Origin: Streptomyces xanthophaeus
GTDB lineage: Bacteria > Actinomycetota > Actinomycetes > Streptomycetales > Streptomycetaceae
Direction of reading: 5' to 3'
NCBI RefSeq assembly: GCF_000725805.1
Contig: NZ_JOFT01000009.1
Coordinates: 189,486-253,485 of the forward strand
DNA: 64,000 bases
The notes beneath the pieces were generated by a model. That model saw only the letters and a list, made by a program, of their open reading frames with translations, had not been told where the DNA came from and searched no databases. The translations under genes were made by a program, and so were the position numbers. This document shows, piece after piece, positions 8,287 through 17,047 of the stretch (positions are counted from its first letter, which is position 1; each line of letters opens with the position of its first letter).

Positions 8287-9396
8287 CTACGGCTTCGTCT
8301 CGTCGACCGGGATCGCCCCGGTGCGGTAGACCGTCCCGCCGCAGGCGTCCGGAATCGTGGTCTGTGTGGTGGGAGAGCCCGTCTGGGGCGTGTGCGACAC
8401 CGCCAGCCCGGCCGGTTCCTTGGCCGTCGTCCCGCCGGTCTGCGGCTCCGCGTCCGCCGTCCCGCTCGCCGCGCCGTCCGAGGCGCCCCCGGCCCCGCCC
8501 TGCGGCGGCTTCGCGCCCCCGCCGGTGCTCTGCGCCGGACAGGGCTCCGCGGGCGGCACCCAGGCGAAGCGGACCTCGTACGCCGTGTTCGGCTCCAGCG
8601 TCAGCACCCGCGCCTCCACCGACGGGTCCGGCAGCAGCCCGCTCGCCGGGTCGCCCGCCGTGTGGCCGACCACCGCGACGCCCGTGCCCTGGGTGGTGGG
8701 GGCCCCGCTCAGGGGCGCCGCGCGGACCGTGTCCGGGCCGGTGACGGTACAGCCCTGCGCCGAGACGTTGGTGACCTTGAAACTCCCGTAGACCCTGCCG
8801 TCGGCCTGCGGGGCCCGGGCCGACCCCACCACGCCCAGCTGGTCGGCGCCGCACCCGGGCACCCCGGGCGCCGCCACCGGCGGCATCGGCCCCGTCCCCG
8901 CGGCGCTGCCGGCCGAGCCCGCCGGGCCGCCGGTCCCCGCGGGGCCCGCGGTCATCCCGCCGGCCGGGGATCCACTGGCCGAGGGCGTCGGCGTCCCGCC
9001 GGTGGTGCCGCCCGCATCCGGGGTGGACCCGCCGGACCTGCTGGACCTCGGCTGGTCCCCGGAGCCGTTCTGGTGCGGCACGGAGTCGGTGGCGCCGCCC
9101 TTGGCGCGGGGCTGCTCGCCGTGGCCCGCCATCGCCGAGTGGTCGGTGCTCTCGCCCTGGCTGCCGACGGCGTACAGGGCCGCGGGGACGGCGGCCCCGG
9201 TCAGCAGCACCACCGTCGCGGCCCCGACGAAGGCCTGGCGTCTGAGGGTCCGGCGCGCCGGGACCGCGCACCGCAGCCGCTCCAGCGCGCCGTCGGAGGG
9301 CTCCAGGCCCCCGACCGCGCCGCGCAACAGCCCCCGCAGCGCCTGTTCCTCGCTCGTCCCGGAAGTCCCGCCGGGCGGAGTGTGGTCGTCCATCAT
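8287..9396 (-). CDS. single-pass membrane protein coupled to a sigma factor; possible anti-sigma-type partner
   Basis: The ATG overlaps the stop of the upstream sigma-factor gene (ATGA). The 369-residue product has a short cytoplasmic N-terminus (residues 1-50, with LRGLLRGAVGGLEPSDGALE), one membrane segment at about 55-76, a long Gly/Ser/Thr/Pro-rich linker, and an extracellular C-terminal region with several Cys residues. Coupling plus topology resembles sigma/anti-sigma pairs, and the N-terminus could hold the sigma-binding part. However, no zinc-binding HxxxCxxC motif is present. An anti-sigma role is therefore inference, and a surface protein under sigma control is equally possible. Confidence 0.6.
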   Translation of the reverse strand: MMDDHTPPGGTSGTSEEQALRGLLRGAVGGLEPSDGALERLRCAVPARRTLRRQAFVGAATVVLLTGAAVPAALYAVGSQGESTDHSAMAGHGEQPRAKGGATDSVPHQNGSGDQPRSSRSGGSTPDAGGTTGGTPTPSASGSPAGGMTAGPAGTGGPAGSAGSAAGTGPMPPVAAPGVPGCGADQLGVVGSARAPQADGRVYGSFKVTNVSAQGCTVTGPDTVRAAPLSGAPTTQGTGVAVVGHTAGDPASGLLPDPSVEARVLTLEPNTAYEVRFAWVPPAEPCPAQSTGGGAKPPQGGAGGASDGAASGTADAEPQTGGTTAKEPAGLAVSHTPQTGSPTTQTTIPDACGGTVYRTGAIPVDETKP

Positions 9397-10136
9397 GACT
9401 GCGCAGCCTCCATCGCCACCCGCAGCGCGGCAATGCCCCGCGATCCGTACGCCTTGACCGAACCGATCGATATGCCGAGCGTCTCGGCGACCTGGGCCTC
9501 CGTCATGTCCGCGAAGTAGCGCAGCACCAGCACCTCGCGCTGGCGGCGCTGGAGTGCGCGCATGGCCTTGATCAGGTCGTCGCGCTCCAGCTGGTCGTAC
9601 GCGCCCTCCTCGGCGCTCGCCATGTCCGGCATCGGCTTCGACAGCAGCTTGAGGCCGAGGATGCGGCGGCGCAGCGCGGACCGCGAGAGGTTGACCACCG
9701 TCTGGCGCAGGTAGGCCAGGGTCTTGTCGCGGTCGCGGACCCTGTTGCGCGCCGAGTGGACCCGGATGAAGGCCTCCTGGACCACGTCCTCGCAGGAGGC
9801 GGTGTCGTCGAGGAGCAGGGCGGCCAGTCCCAGGAGCGAGCGGTAGTGCGCCTGGTAGGTCTCGGTGAGGTGGTCGACGGTGGTGCCGGCCACGACGGCC
9901 GTCTCCACCGCGCCCTCGCCGTCCTGGCCCACCGGCGCCTGCTCGCCGTCGCGCGGCGCCGGCACGCGGCTGCCGCGGGGTGGCACGGAGGCCCGTACGG
10001 GCACCTCGGAGGGCCCGGCGGGCGGGACGGGAACGATCACCGGGAAACCGCCGCCGGACGTGCCGGAACCCCGGCGCGGGGGAAGGATCCCGGTGCGTGC
10101 CGGTACGACGGCGAAATCGAGGAGTGCCTCTGCCAC
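9393..10136 (-). CDS. SigE-family ECF-like RNA polymerase sigma factor
   Basis: Residues about 85-247 contain region 2 (YRSLLGLAALLLDDTASCED, VVQEAFIRVHSARN) and region 4 (LQRRQREVLVLRYFADMTEA, ETLGISIGSVKAYGSRGIAA), the usual sigma-70 ECF architecture. The first 80 residues form a Pro/Gly-rich extension of unknown role. The GTG at 10136 has no good ribosome-binding site, so an internal start nearer the conserved part is possible. The gene overlaps the following membrane protein gene by ATGA. It would recruit RNA polymerase to a stress-related regulon whose signal is unknown. Confidence 0.8.
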   Translation of the reverse strand: MAEALLDFAVVPARTGILPPRRGSGTSGGGFPVIVPVPPAGPSEVPVRASVPPRGSRVPAPRDGEQAPVGQDGEGAVETAVVAGTTVDHLTETYQAHYRSLLGLAALLLDDTASCEDVVQEAFIRVHSARNRVRDRDKTLAYLRQTVVNLSRSALRRRILGLKLLSKPMPDMASAEEGAYDQLERDDLIKAMRALQRRQREVLVLRYFADMTEAQVAETLGISIGSVKAYGSRGIAALRVAMEAAQS

Positions 10137-10267
10137 GCCTGTAGGACGCGCGTCCCCCCGTCAGGGTTGTACGCGCGGGGCGGCCTCACCAGCAAAATCC
10201 CCAACGCCGTCATGCGAACCCGCTCTTCCCGAGTGCCCCGTCCATCGAGACGGCAGTCGGGCCATCA

Positions 10268-10279
10268 CCTTGATCAAGG
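10268..10279. promoter_or_regulatory. 12-bp perfect palindrome CCTTGATCAAGG upstream of the sigma-factor gene
   Basis: The sequence lies in the 169-base gap between the asd stop and the sigma-factor start. It is a perfect self-complementary 12-mer, of a size typical for a dimeric repressor site. It could regulate the sigma-factor operon. No cognate regulator can be assigned from the window. Confidence 0.4.
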
Positions 10280-10305
10280 GATCAGCACCGATCCTACAAA
10301 GCGAA

Positions 10306-11379
10306 TTACGCAAATTCACCTGCAACCAGTTCTGCGATCTGTGCGGCGTTGAGGGCGACGCCCTTGCGGAGATTGTCGGCGGACACGAAGAACTCCAGGG
10401 CGCACGGATCGTCGAGCGAGGAGCGCACCCGTCCCACCCAGGCGGGATCCGTTCCCGCGGCGTCCGCGGGTGTGGGGAACTCCCCCGCGGCGGGGTCGTC
10501 CACGAGCACCACGCCCGGCGCGGCCTCCAGGATCTCCCGGGCGTGCGCGGCGTCCACCTCGCGCTCGAACCGGGCCCGCACGGTCATCGAATGCCCGGTC
10601 ACCACCGGCACCTGGACGCAGGTCACCGCGACCGGGAGGCGCTCCAGCTGGAGGATCCGGCGGGTCTGGGCCCGGACGGCGAGCTCGTGCGAGGACCAGC
10701 CGTCCGCGCGCAACTCCCCTGACCAGGGGACCACGTTGAGGGCCAGCGGGGCCGCGAAGGGGCCGGTGTCCTCGCCCACGGCACGGCGGACGTCACCGGT
10801 CTGCTCCCCGAGGGAGGTCCCGGCCACCACGGCCAGCTGCCGCCGCAGGGTTGCGGAACCGGCCCGTCCGGCGGCGCTCGCGGCCTGGTACGTGGAGACG
10901 GCCAGCTCGGCCAGGGAGTACTCGGCGTGCAGCGCGCCGAGGGCGGCGATCATCGCCGCGGTCACGCAGTCGGGGCCCGCGACGATGCCGCGCGGCCGGA
11001 TGCGTACGGCGTGCCCGTTGACCTCAGGCACCACCAGCGGCACCTCGGGATCCTCGCGGAAGGCGGCGGACTGGTCCACGGCGACGGCGCCGCGCGCGAC
11101 GACGACGGGCGCCCACCGGGCCGAGACCTCGGCGGGAGTGAGGAAGAGCACCACGTCGCCCGCCCCGAGGCCGTCGAAGGCGTCCTCGGAGAGGGCGAGC
11201 ACCTCGCACTCCTGCGCCCGGACGGCCAGCATGCGGCCGGCCGAGCGCGAGGAGGCGATCAGGCGTATGTCGCCCCAGACGTCAGCCCGCTGGGACAGGA
11301 TCTGGAGCAGGACGGAGCCGACTGCTCCGGTCGCCCCGACCACGGCGAGCGCCGGGCCGGAGGACCGGGGCGCGGTCAT
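10306..11379 (-). CDS. asd: aspartate-semialdehyde dehydrogenase-like protein with altered active-site motif
   Basis: The 357-residue protein has the NADP-binding [13 protein letters not shown] near its N-terminus, the VPVVTGHSM His motif and a C-terminal [17 protein letters not shown], all characteristic of Asd, which reduces aspartyl phosphate to aspartate semialdehyde. The catalytic Cys is retained in [13 protein letters not shown]. The Asn that normally precedes it (NPNCTT or GGNCTV) is Asp, and QAVSGAG reads QAASAAG. It overlaps the aspartokinase stop by ATGA, so it is co-translated with ask. Orthology is supported by position. Full activity is uncertain because of the substitutions. Confidence 0.75.
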   Translation of the reverse strand: MTAPRSSGPALAVVGATGAVGSVLLQILSQRADVWGDIRLIASSRSAGRMLAVRAQECEVLALSEDAFDGLGAGDVVLFLTPAEVSARWAPVVVARGAVAVDQSAAFREDPEVPLVVPEVNGHAVRIRPRGIVAGPDCVTAAMIAALGALHAEYSLAELAVSTYQAASAAGRAGSATLRRQLAVVAGTSLGEQTGDVRRAVGEDTGPFAAPLALNVVPWSGELRADGWSSHELAVRAQTRRILQLERLPVAVTCVQVPVVTGHSMTVRARFEREVDAAHAREILEAAPGVVLVDDPAAGEFPTPADAAGTDPAWVGRVRSSLDDPCALEFFVSADNLRKGVALNAAQIAELVAGEFA

Positions 11380-12650
11380 CGTCCGGTGCCTCCGTAGACG
11401 ACGGCCTCGTCGCTGTCGGAGTCGAGGCCGAAGGCGGTGTGCACGGCGCGGACGGCGTCGTTCACGTCGTCCTGGCGGGTCACGACGGAGATGCGGATCT
11501 CGGAGGTGGAGATCAGCTCGATGTTGACGCCCGCGTCGGACAGCGCCTGGAAGAACGAGGCGGTGACGCCCGGGTTCGTCTTCATGCCCGCGCCGACCAG
11601 GGAGATCTTGCCGATCTGGTCGTCGTAGCGCAGGGAGTCGAAGCCGATCTGGCCCTTCGCCTTCTCCAGGGCGTCGATGGCCTTGTGGCCCTCGGCCTTG
11701 GGGAGCGTGAAGGAGATGTCGGTGAGACCCGTGGAGGCCGCCGAGACGTTCTGCACGATCATGTCGATGTTGATCTCGGCGTCCGCGATGGCGCGGAAGA
11801 TCGCCGCGGCCTCACCCGGCTTGTCCGGGACGCCGACGACCGTGATCTTGGCTTCGGAGACGTCGTGAGCGACTCCGGAGATGATGGCGTGCTCCACCTG
11901 CTCGTCCCCTTGCGGATTCTCGTTGCTGACCCAGGTGCCCGGCAGTCCCGAGAAGGACGACCGGACGTGGATCGGGATGTTGTATCGGCGTGCGTACTCG
12001 ACACAGCGGTGCAGCAGCACCTTGGAACCGGAGGCGGCGAGCTCCAGCATGTCCTCGGAAGAGATCCAGTCGATCTTCTTCGCCTTCTTCACGACCCGGG
12101 GGTCCGCGGTGAAGACGCCGTCGACGTCGGTGTAGATCTCGCACACCTCGGCGTCGAGCGCCGCGGCGAGGGCGACGGCGGTCGTGTCCGAGCCGCCGCG
12201 GCCGAGGGTGGTGATGTCCTTGGAGTCCGCGGACACGCCCTGGAAACCGGCGACGATGGCGATGTTGCCCTCGTCCAGTGCGGTGCGGATACGGCCCGGC
12301 GTGACATCGATGATGCGCGCTTTGTTGTGGACCGAGTCGGTGATCACACCTGCCTGGCTGCCCGTGAACGACTGGGCCTCGTGGCCCAGGTTTTTGATCG
12401 CCATGGCCAGCAGGGCCATGGAGATCCGCTCTCCGGCGGTCAGCAGCATGTCGAATTCGCGCCCGGCAGGCATCGGGGACACCTGCTCGGCGAGATCGAT
12501 CAGCTCGTCCGTCGTGTCGCCCATCGCGGATACCACGACGACCACCTGGTGGCCGTTCTTCTTGGCATCCACGATCCTCTTGGCGACGCGCTTGATGCCT
12601 TCGGCATCGGCTACGGAGGAGCCTCCGTACTTCTGCACGACAAGGCCCAC
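11376..12650 (-). CDS. ask: aspartate kinase (aspartokinase) with ACT regulatory domains
   Basis: The 424-residue enzyme starts with GTG after GAGGAG. The kinase domain (residues 1-250) shows [44 protein letters not shown] and [15 protein letters not shown]. Two ACT domains follow (about 263-420), with [39 protein letters not shown] and [16 protein letters not shown]. It phosphorylates aspartate, the first step to lysine, threonine and methionine. Actinobacterial homologues are feedback-inhibited by lysine plus threonine. The stop overlaps asd. An internal start for a regulatory beta subunit is likely at 11897. Confidence 0.95.
   Translation of the reverse strand: MGLVVQKYGGSSVADAEGIKRVAKRIVDAKKNGHQVVVVVSAMGDTTDELIDLAEQVSPMPAGREFDMLLTAGERISMALLAMAIKNLGHEAQSFTGSQAGVITDSVHNKARIIDVTPGRIRTALDEGNIAIVAGFQGVSADSKDITTLGRGGSDTTAVALAAALDAEVCEIYTDVDGVFTADPRVVKKAKKIDWISSEDMLELAASGSKVLLHRCVEYARRYNIPIHVRSSFSGLPGTWVSNENPQGDEQVEHAIISGVAHDVSEAKITVVGVPDKPGEAAAIFRAIADAEINIDMIVQNVSAASTGLTDISFTLPKAEGHKAIDALEKAKGQIGFDSLRYDDQIGKISLVGAGMKTNPGVTASFFQALSDAGVNIELISTSEIRISVVTRQDDVNDAVRAVHTAFGLDSDSDEAVVYGGTGR
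11895..11911 (-). promoter_or_regulatory. internal ribosome-binding site and GTG start for a possible aspartokinase beta subunit
   Basis: Inside ask, codon 252 is GTG (11897-11895), preceded eight bases upstream by AAGGGG (complement at 11906-11911). Translation from here would give a 173-residue product, starting [10 protein letters not shown], that contains only the two ACT domains. This matches the position of the internal beta-subunit start known in Corynebacterium lysC and Bacillus. Use of this start is inferred. Confidence 0.5.
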
Positions 12651-12757
12651 GTGCGCTCCTCGCTCAGTCCGTCATTTGCTGGTGCAGTCTAACGAGCGGC
12701 CGCGATCCGACCGCCTCGTACCACATCATGAGACGAAAAGATCAAAGGATTCGTTCC

Positions 12758-13405
12758 CTACGGGCGGCCCAGACCCCCGAGTTCCTCGGCCATGACCCGG
12801 CCCGCCTGCTCGGCGAGGTCGTCCTCCGCCAGGTCCTCGTCCGTGTCCAGTCCGTCCAGCGCGGCGAGCGGCTGGTCCAGCCGGACGTGCGCGATCAGCG
12901 ACTGGAGGGCGCGCAGGGTCGCCGAGGCGGTGGGGCCCCAGTTGGTGAAGTACGAGAACTGCCACCACCACAGCGCTTCCGTGATGCGCCCCTCCTGGTG
13001 GTGGATGAGGCCGTGCCGCAGGTCTGCGACCACGTCCGCCAGGTCGTCGGAGATCCGGTGCGGGACGGGGGCCTTGCGCGGCTCGTACGGGTCGAAGACC
13101 TCGGAGTAGACGTCGACGGGCTCCAGCATCAGGGCGAACCGCTCGCGCAGGTCGTCCACGTCCGGCTCCGGGCCGAGGTCGGGCTCGTAGCGCTCCTCGG
13201 GCAGGACGTCCTGGTACGCGCCGAGCCGGCCGCCCGCGAGGAGCAGCTGGGAGACCTCCAGCAGGAGGAACGGCACCGCACTGTCCGGGTCCTCGCCCTT
13301 GGCCACCTCGGTGACGGCGACGATGAACGACCCGATCTGGTCCGCGATCGAGGCGGCGAAGTCGTCCGGGTCCGGGGACAGGGCGTGCAGCGTTGCGTCA
13401 GACAT
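12758..13405 (-). CDS. DUF5063 domain-containing protein
   Basis: The chosen ATG (13405-13403) gives 215 residues beginning [18 protein letters not shown] and overlaps the recR stop by eight bases (ATGTCTGA). Its ribosome-binding site AAGGAAGG lies within recR. The protein is acidic and soluble, with conserved-looking [14 protein letters not shown] and [18 protein letters not shown] motifs matching the DUF5063 family, which commonly sits next to recR in Streptomyces. The role is unknown; strict linkage suggests a cellular housekeeping function. An in-frame GTG 21 bases further upstream is less likely. Confidence 0.8.
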   Translation of the reverse strand: MSDATLHALSPDPDDFAASIADQIGSFIVAVTEVAKGEDPDSAVPFLLLEVSQLLLAGGRLGAYQDVLPEERYEPDLGPEPDVDDLRERFALMLEPVDVYSEVFDPYEPRKAPVPHRISDDLADVVADLRHGLIHHQEGRITEALWWWQFSYFTNWGPTASATLRALQSLIAHVRLDQPLAALDGLDTDEDLAEDDLAEQAGRVMAEELGGLGRP

Positions 13406-13997
13406 CAAGAAGTCGCCTTCCTTCAAAGGCCCGCCCGAGCGTGACCTCGTCCGCGTACTCCAGGTCTCCCCCGACGGGGAGCCCGCTGGCCAGGCGGGTG
13501 ACCTTCAGGCCCATGGGCTTGATCATGCGGGCGAGGTAGGTGGCGGTCGCCTCGCCCTCCAGGTTCGGGTCGGTGGCCAGGATCAGCTCGGTCACCGTCC
13601 CGTCCGCGAGGCGCGTCAGCAGCTCACGGATGCGCAGGTCGTCCGGTCCGACGCCCTCGATCGGGCTGATCGCACCGCCCAGGACGTGGTACTTGCCCCG
13701 GAACTCGCGCGTCCGCTCGATGGCGACGACGTCCTTCGGCTCCTCCACGACACAGATGACCGTCGTGTCGCGGCGAGGGTCGCGGCAGATCCCGCACCGC
13801 TCCTCCTGCGCCACGTTCCCGCACACCGCACAGAACCGGACCTTGTCCTTCACCTCAAGCAGCGCGTGCGCGAGGCGGCGGACGTCGGTGGGCTCGGCCT
13901 GCAGGATGTGGAAGGCGATCCGCTGCGCGCTCTTGGGCCCGACGCCGGGCAGCCTGCCCAGTTCGTCGATCAGGTCCTGGACCACGCCTTCGTACAA
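13398..13997 (-). CDS. recR: recombination mediator protein RecR
   Basis: The 199-residue protein starts with TTG after AGAAGG. Domains in order are a helix-hairpin-helix ([20 protein letters not shown]), a four-Cys zinc finger (CAVC...CGIC, about residues 56-71), and a TOPRIM domain ([35 protein letters not shown]). The C-terminal [20 protein letters not shown] is canonical. RecR acts with RecO/RecF in loading RecA on gapped DNA. It is followed by and overlaps the DUF5063 gene, and is preceded by ybaB, the usual bacterial pair. All hallmark residues are present. Confidence 0.95.
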   Translation of the reverse strand: MYEGVVQDLIDELGRLPGVGPKSAQRIAFHILQAEPTDVRRLAHALLEVKDKVRFCAVCGNVAQEERCGICRDPRRDTTVICVVEEPKDVVAIERTREFRGKYHVLGGAISPIEGVGPDDLRIRELLTRLADGTVTELILATDPNLEGEATATYLARMIKPMGLKVTRLASGLPVGGDLEYADEVTLGRAFEGRRLLDV

Positions 13998-14077
13998 CGG
14001 ACTGCCTTCTTTCGTTCGGTCGCTCGGTCGTTCTGTCGGGTCGGTCGGGTCGGTCGGGTAGGTCGGTCGTGCCGGGA

Positions 14078-14422
14078 CTAGAAGGGAAGGCCGGGGATGC
14101 CGCTGCCGCCGCCCAGGCCCTGGGCGAGCGGGCCCAGCTTCTGCTGCTGGAGCGCCTGCGCGTTCTCGTTGGCCGCCTGGACCGCCGCGACCACCAGGTC
14201 GGCGAGGGTCTCGGTGTCCTCCGGGTCCACGGCCTTCGGGTCGATCACCAGGGCACGCAGTTCACCGGAGCCGGTCACGGTCGCCTTGACCAGACCGCCG
14301 CCGGCCTGGCCCTCGACCTCGGTCCGCGCCAGCTCCTCCTGGGCCGTGGCGAGGTCCTGCTGCATCTTCTGGGCCTGCTGGAGCAGCTGCTGCATATTGG
14401 GCTGGCCACCACCGGGAATCAC
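14078..14422 (-). CDS. YbaB/EbfC family nucleoid-associated protein
   Basis: The 114-residue protein starts with GTG ([20 protein letters not shown]). It shows the family's long N-terminal helix rich in Gln, the [20 protein letters not shown] strand region and the [20 protein letters not shown] helix. YbaB/EbfC proteins are small dimeric DNA-binding proteins. It lies just upstream of recR as in most bacteria. The 80-base gap to recR contains GGTCG direct repeats (about 14028-14070). The C-terminus is Gly-rich and short. Confidence 0.9.
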   Translation of the reverse strand: MIPGGGQPNMQQLLQQAQKMQQDLATAQEELARTEVEGQAGGGLVKATVTGSGELRALVIDPKAVDPEDTETLADLVVAAVQAANENAQALQQQKLGPLAQGLGGGSGIPGLPF

Positions 14423-14678
14423 TGGGCACTCACTCCATACCTTCGGAAGCTCTTGGTCAATCCGAGCCTACGTGCTCCCCGGGCGCTGCGCCCTACGCCG
14501 TGAGGACCAACTCTTTCGAGTGAGAGCCGGGGCGTGCACGTACCTGCTGGAGACCTCCTTGCGGGCGGAAAACCGGGGATTCGTCGTCCACCGTCCGTCA
14601 TTCGAAGGTAGGAAGAGCATGCGCACCATTGCGCACACGCGCACCACCACACGTCAGCGCAGGCAGAGGGAGTGCCGG

Positions 14679-15425
14679 GTGAGCCAGCCGGAGATGCAGC
14701 CCGAGGGGCCACCCCGGGATCCCCGGGAGGAGGTCGGCGGGCCGATGGCGGCTGGCGACCTGACCGGGCGGCCCTTCCCCCTGGGGGACTGGGGCGAGCC
14801 CGCCGAGCGGCTCGACGAGCTCTACCGGCGGGTCGAGGCCGATGCGCTGCGCACCGCCGAGTGGTACCTGTCCGACCGGGCGCGCAAGCGCCGGGGGGCC
14901 CGCGTGCTGCGGGCCGGTGCGGCCGTGGGCGCCGTCACGGGCGCCGCGCTGCCCCTGCTGGAGCTGACGGGCTCGGTGCCGGGTGCGTCGGCGTACGGGT
15001 ACCTGGCGCTGCTGTTCGGCGCGGCCGCCCTGGCCTGCGACCGCTTCTTCGGGCTCACCTCCGGGTGGATGCGCAACGTGGCGACCGCCCAGGCGGTGCA
15101 GCGGCGGCTCCAGACGCTGCAGTTCGACTGGGCCTCGGAGAACGTGCGCGAGGTCCTCGGCCCGACCGAGGGCACGGCGAGCGAGGCCGCCGAGCGGTGC
15201 CTGACCGTGCTGCGCCGGTTCTCGGAGGACATCACCGAGCTGGTGCGCTCGGAGACGGCGGACTGGATGGTGGAGTTCCGCGCAGGGTCCGCCCCCCTGG
15301 TGATGCAGTCCCTGGGCGCCTCCGCGACGCGCACGGAGGCGGGCGTCCCGCCGGCCCGCTTCCCGCTCCCGCCCGGCACCCGGCCGAACATGCCCCGCCA
15401 GCGCCCGCCGGAGCAGCCTCGCTAG
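14679..15425 (+). CDS. SLATT-type two-transmembrane protein (orphan)
   Basis: The chosen GTG at 14679 has a GGGAG ribosome-binding site, giving 248 residues starting MSQPEMQPEGPP. Residues about 63-115 are RKRRGARVLRAGAAVGAVTG followed by two hydrophobic helices separated by a short polar turn. A long helical cytoplasmic part follows (NVATAQAVQRRLQTLQFDWA, CLTVLRRFSEDITELVRSET). This layout matches SLATT domains, which are two-helix membrane effectors often linked to SMODS nucleotidyltransferase systems. No nucleotidyltransferase gene is nearby. The proline-rich C-terminus is probably disordered. It is divergent from ybaB. Confidence 0.7.
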   Translation: MSQPEMQPEGPPRDPREEVGGPMAAGDLTGRPFPLGDWGEPAERLDELYRRVEADALRTAEWYLSDRARKRRGARVLRAGAAVGAVTGAALPLLELTGSVPGASAYGYLALLFGAAALACDRFFGLTSGWMRNVATAQAVQRRLQTLQFDWASENVREVLGPTEGTASEAAERCLTVLRRFSEDITELVRSETADWMVEFRAGSAPLVMQSLGASATRTEAGVPPARFPLPPGTRPNMPRQRPPEQPR

Positions 15426-15450
15426 TGCTGTGACCTTTCGGCCACAGCAC
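15425..15450. terminator. hairpin between convergent genes (GTGCTGTG / CACAGCAC)
   Basis: An 8-bp perfect stem (15425-15432 and 15443-15450) with two extra inner GC pairs encloses a TTTC loop. It follows directly on the SLATT stop and lies before the stop of the opposing hypothetical gene, so it can end transcription from both sides. There is no U-tract, which is usual in Streptomyces. Confidence 0.6.
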
Positions 15451-15485
15451 GGGAGGCGACGGGCGCCGCGGGGCAGGACCGGACC

Positions 15486-16136
15486 TCAGCTGAAGATGAT
15501 CATCGAGCCCTGCCCGAGGCTCCGCGTCGCGGCCGCGTGCAGCCCGAGCCAGACGTGCCGCTCACGGGCGAAGGGACTGTCGTCGTACGGGATCGGCCCG
15601 GCGGGCTCCTCCAGCGAGGTCGGCCGCCCGGGCGGAGCCGGGGCGGCGGGCGGGTTCCCCGGGTCTATCCCGATGACGGGCGCCACGAAGGCCAGCTCCC
15701 GCAGCAGCCCCTGCGCGGACCCCAGCGGCCCTCCACCGGCCAGCAGCTCCTCGTTCGCCAGCGGGGCCGCGAAGTCCACCGGCACGTAGGCCCCGGCGTG
15801 GTCGTAGTGCCACACCAGGTGCGACTGCTGGGCCGTGGGCTCGAACATCTCCAGCAGCTGCTCGTAGTCCCCGCCCAGCTCGTCCACCGGGGTCACCGGC
15901 AGGCCGCAGACCTGGAGCAGGTACGCCCGCCGGAGGAAGTGCAGGGCGTCGTAGTCGAAACCGGCGACCGGGGCGACATCGCCGCTCAGGCCCGGCATGT
16001 AGGCGAACACGGGCACGGACGGCAGTCCGGCCTCGCCCAGCGCCTTGTCGTACGCGGCGATCTCCTCCGCGAAGGGGTTGTCGGGGCTGTGGCACAGCAC
16101 ATCGACAAGGGGGACCAGCCACAGGTCACAGGCCAC
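15486..16136 (-). CDS. hypothetical protein (216 aa)
   Basis: A GTG at 16136-16134 with GGAGG four bases upstream is chosen over a longer open frame whose extra residues have poor codon quality. The product starts MACDLWLVPLVDVLCHSPDN, is acidic and soluble, and contains DEIPxx-free but well-structured segments such as AYDKALGEAGLPSVPVFAYM and QSHLVWHYDHAGAYVPVDFA. No known motif is recognised. It probably belongs to a family conserved in Streptomyces next to recR, but no function can be given. Confidence 0.65.
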   Translation of the reverse strand: MACDLWLVPLVDVLCHSPDNPFAEEIAAYDKALGEAGLPSVPVFAYMPGLSGDVAPVAGFDYDALHFLRRAYLLQVCGLPVTPVDELGGDYEQLLEMFEPTAQQSHLVWHYDHAGAYVPVDFAAPLANEELLAGGGPLGSAQGLLRELAFVAPVIGIDPGNPPAAPAPPGRPTSLEEPAGPIPYDDSPFARERHVWLGLHAAATRSLGQGSMIIFS

Positions 16137-16234
16137 GCGGCCTCCGATCAGTCGTTGCCGCCGATCGGGCCAGCGTAATGCGCCGGACACGCTCCGCGAA
16201 GGGGTGCGCAGAACCTGAGTCACGAGAGGGTGAC

Positions 16235-16900
16235 TCAGAGTGCGGCGGCCCAGTCCAGCCCGTGCTGGTTGTAGTCCTGCACGAGGCGCCGCACCTCGTC
16301 GGCGTCCGCCAGCGTCACGGCGTCCACCAGCTCGCCGTGCCGGTCCCACAGGGCGGCCCGCAGCTGCGGCTCGCGCTGGAGGTGCGGGACGGCGAAGACC
16401 CAGCACTGCACCCGGATGCGGTGCAGGAACTCGGAGATGTAGGTGTTGCCGACCAGCCCGCTCAGCTCCCGCCAGAACCGCAGGTCGTAGCCGATCAGCA
16501 CCTCCAGCGAACCGCTGTGCGCGGCCCTGCGCGCCTCCTCGGCCCGGCGGCGCACCGACACCAGCATCTCGCCGGACCCGGGAGCGGTGCCGCGCTCGGC
16601 GAGCCGCAGGAAGATCCCGTCCACCACCAGGGAGCGGGCCTCGACCATGCCGCGGAAGTCGTCGACGGAGTAGACCCGCACCCGGAAGCCCCGGTGCTGG
16701 ACGAGTTCGAGCAGCCCCTGCGCCGAGAGGTCCACGAGGGCCTCGCGCACGGGGGTGGCGGAGACCTCGTACTGCTCGGCGATCTGCTTGACCGTGAACT
16801 CGGTGCCCGGCGGCAGACGTCCCGCGAGCACCTCGTCACGCAGCGCGTCCGCGATCTGCTGGCGAAGTGTGTTGCGGGTGACAGCTCCGCTGCCTGGCAT
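16235..16900 (-). CDS. GntR family regulator, FadR/FCD subfamily
   Basis: The 221-residue protein starts with ATG after AGGAGA. Residues about 10-70 form the winged helix-turn-helix (RQQIADALRDEVLAGRLPPG, VKQIAEQYEVSATPVREALV, QGLLELVQHRGFRVR). Residues 75-215 form an all-helical FCD ligand-binding domain. The all-helical region retains scattered His and Asp residues that could bind metal. It lies 147 bases downstream of the class III aminotransferase gene on the same strand and probably regulates it or itself. A 12-bp direct repeat lies in its promoter. The effector is unknown. Confidence 0.85.
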   Translation of the reverse strand: MPGSGAVTRNTLRQQIADALRDEVLAGRLPPGTEFTVKQIAEQYEVSATPVREALVDLSAQGLLELVQHRGFRVRVYSVDDFRGMVEARSLVVDGIFLRLAERGTAPGSGEMLVSVRRRAEEARRAAHSGSLEVLIGYDLRFWRELSGLVGNTYISEFLHRIRVQCWVFAVPHLQREPQLRAALWDRHGELVDAVTLADADEVRRLVQDYNQHGLDWAAAL

Positions 16901-16974
16901 AGGGGTCCGTCTCCTGTCGTAGGACTCCGGACACCTTAGGCCAGGCAGCGCGGCCGAAACCGAACGGTTCGTGG

Positions 16975-17006
16975 CCGTTATGCGGATTTAACGCCCGTTA
17001 TGCGGA
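16975..17006. promoter_or_regulatory. direct repeat CCGTTATGCGGA, two copies 20 bp apart, plus inverted repeat
   Basis: Two identical 12-mers start at 16975 and 16995, exactly two helical turns apart, in the promoter region of the GntR-family gene. An inverted repeat CGAAC-G-GTTCG lies just outside at 16961-16971. Both could be operator elements, possibly for autoregulation. Confidence 0.5.
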
Positions 17007-17047
17007 CGAGAACCGGCCACCACCGCGCTGCCGTACCGACCGCCCGG

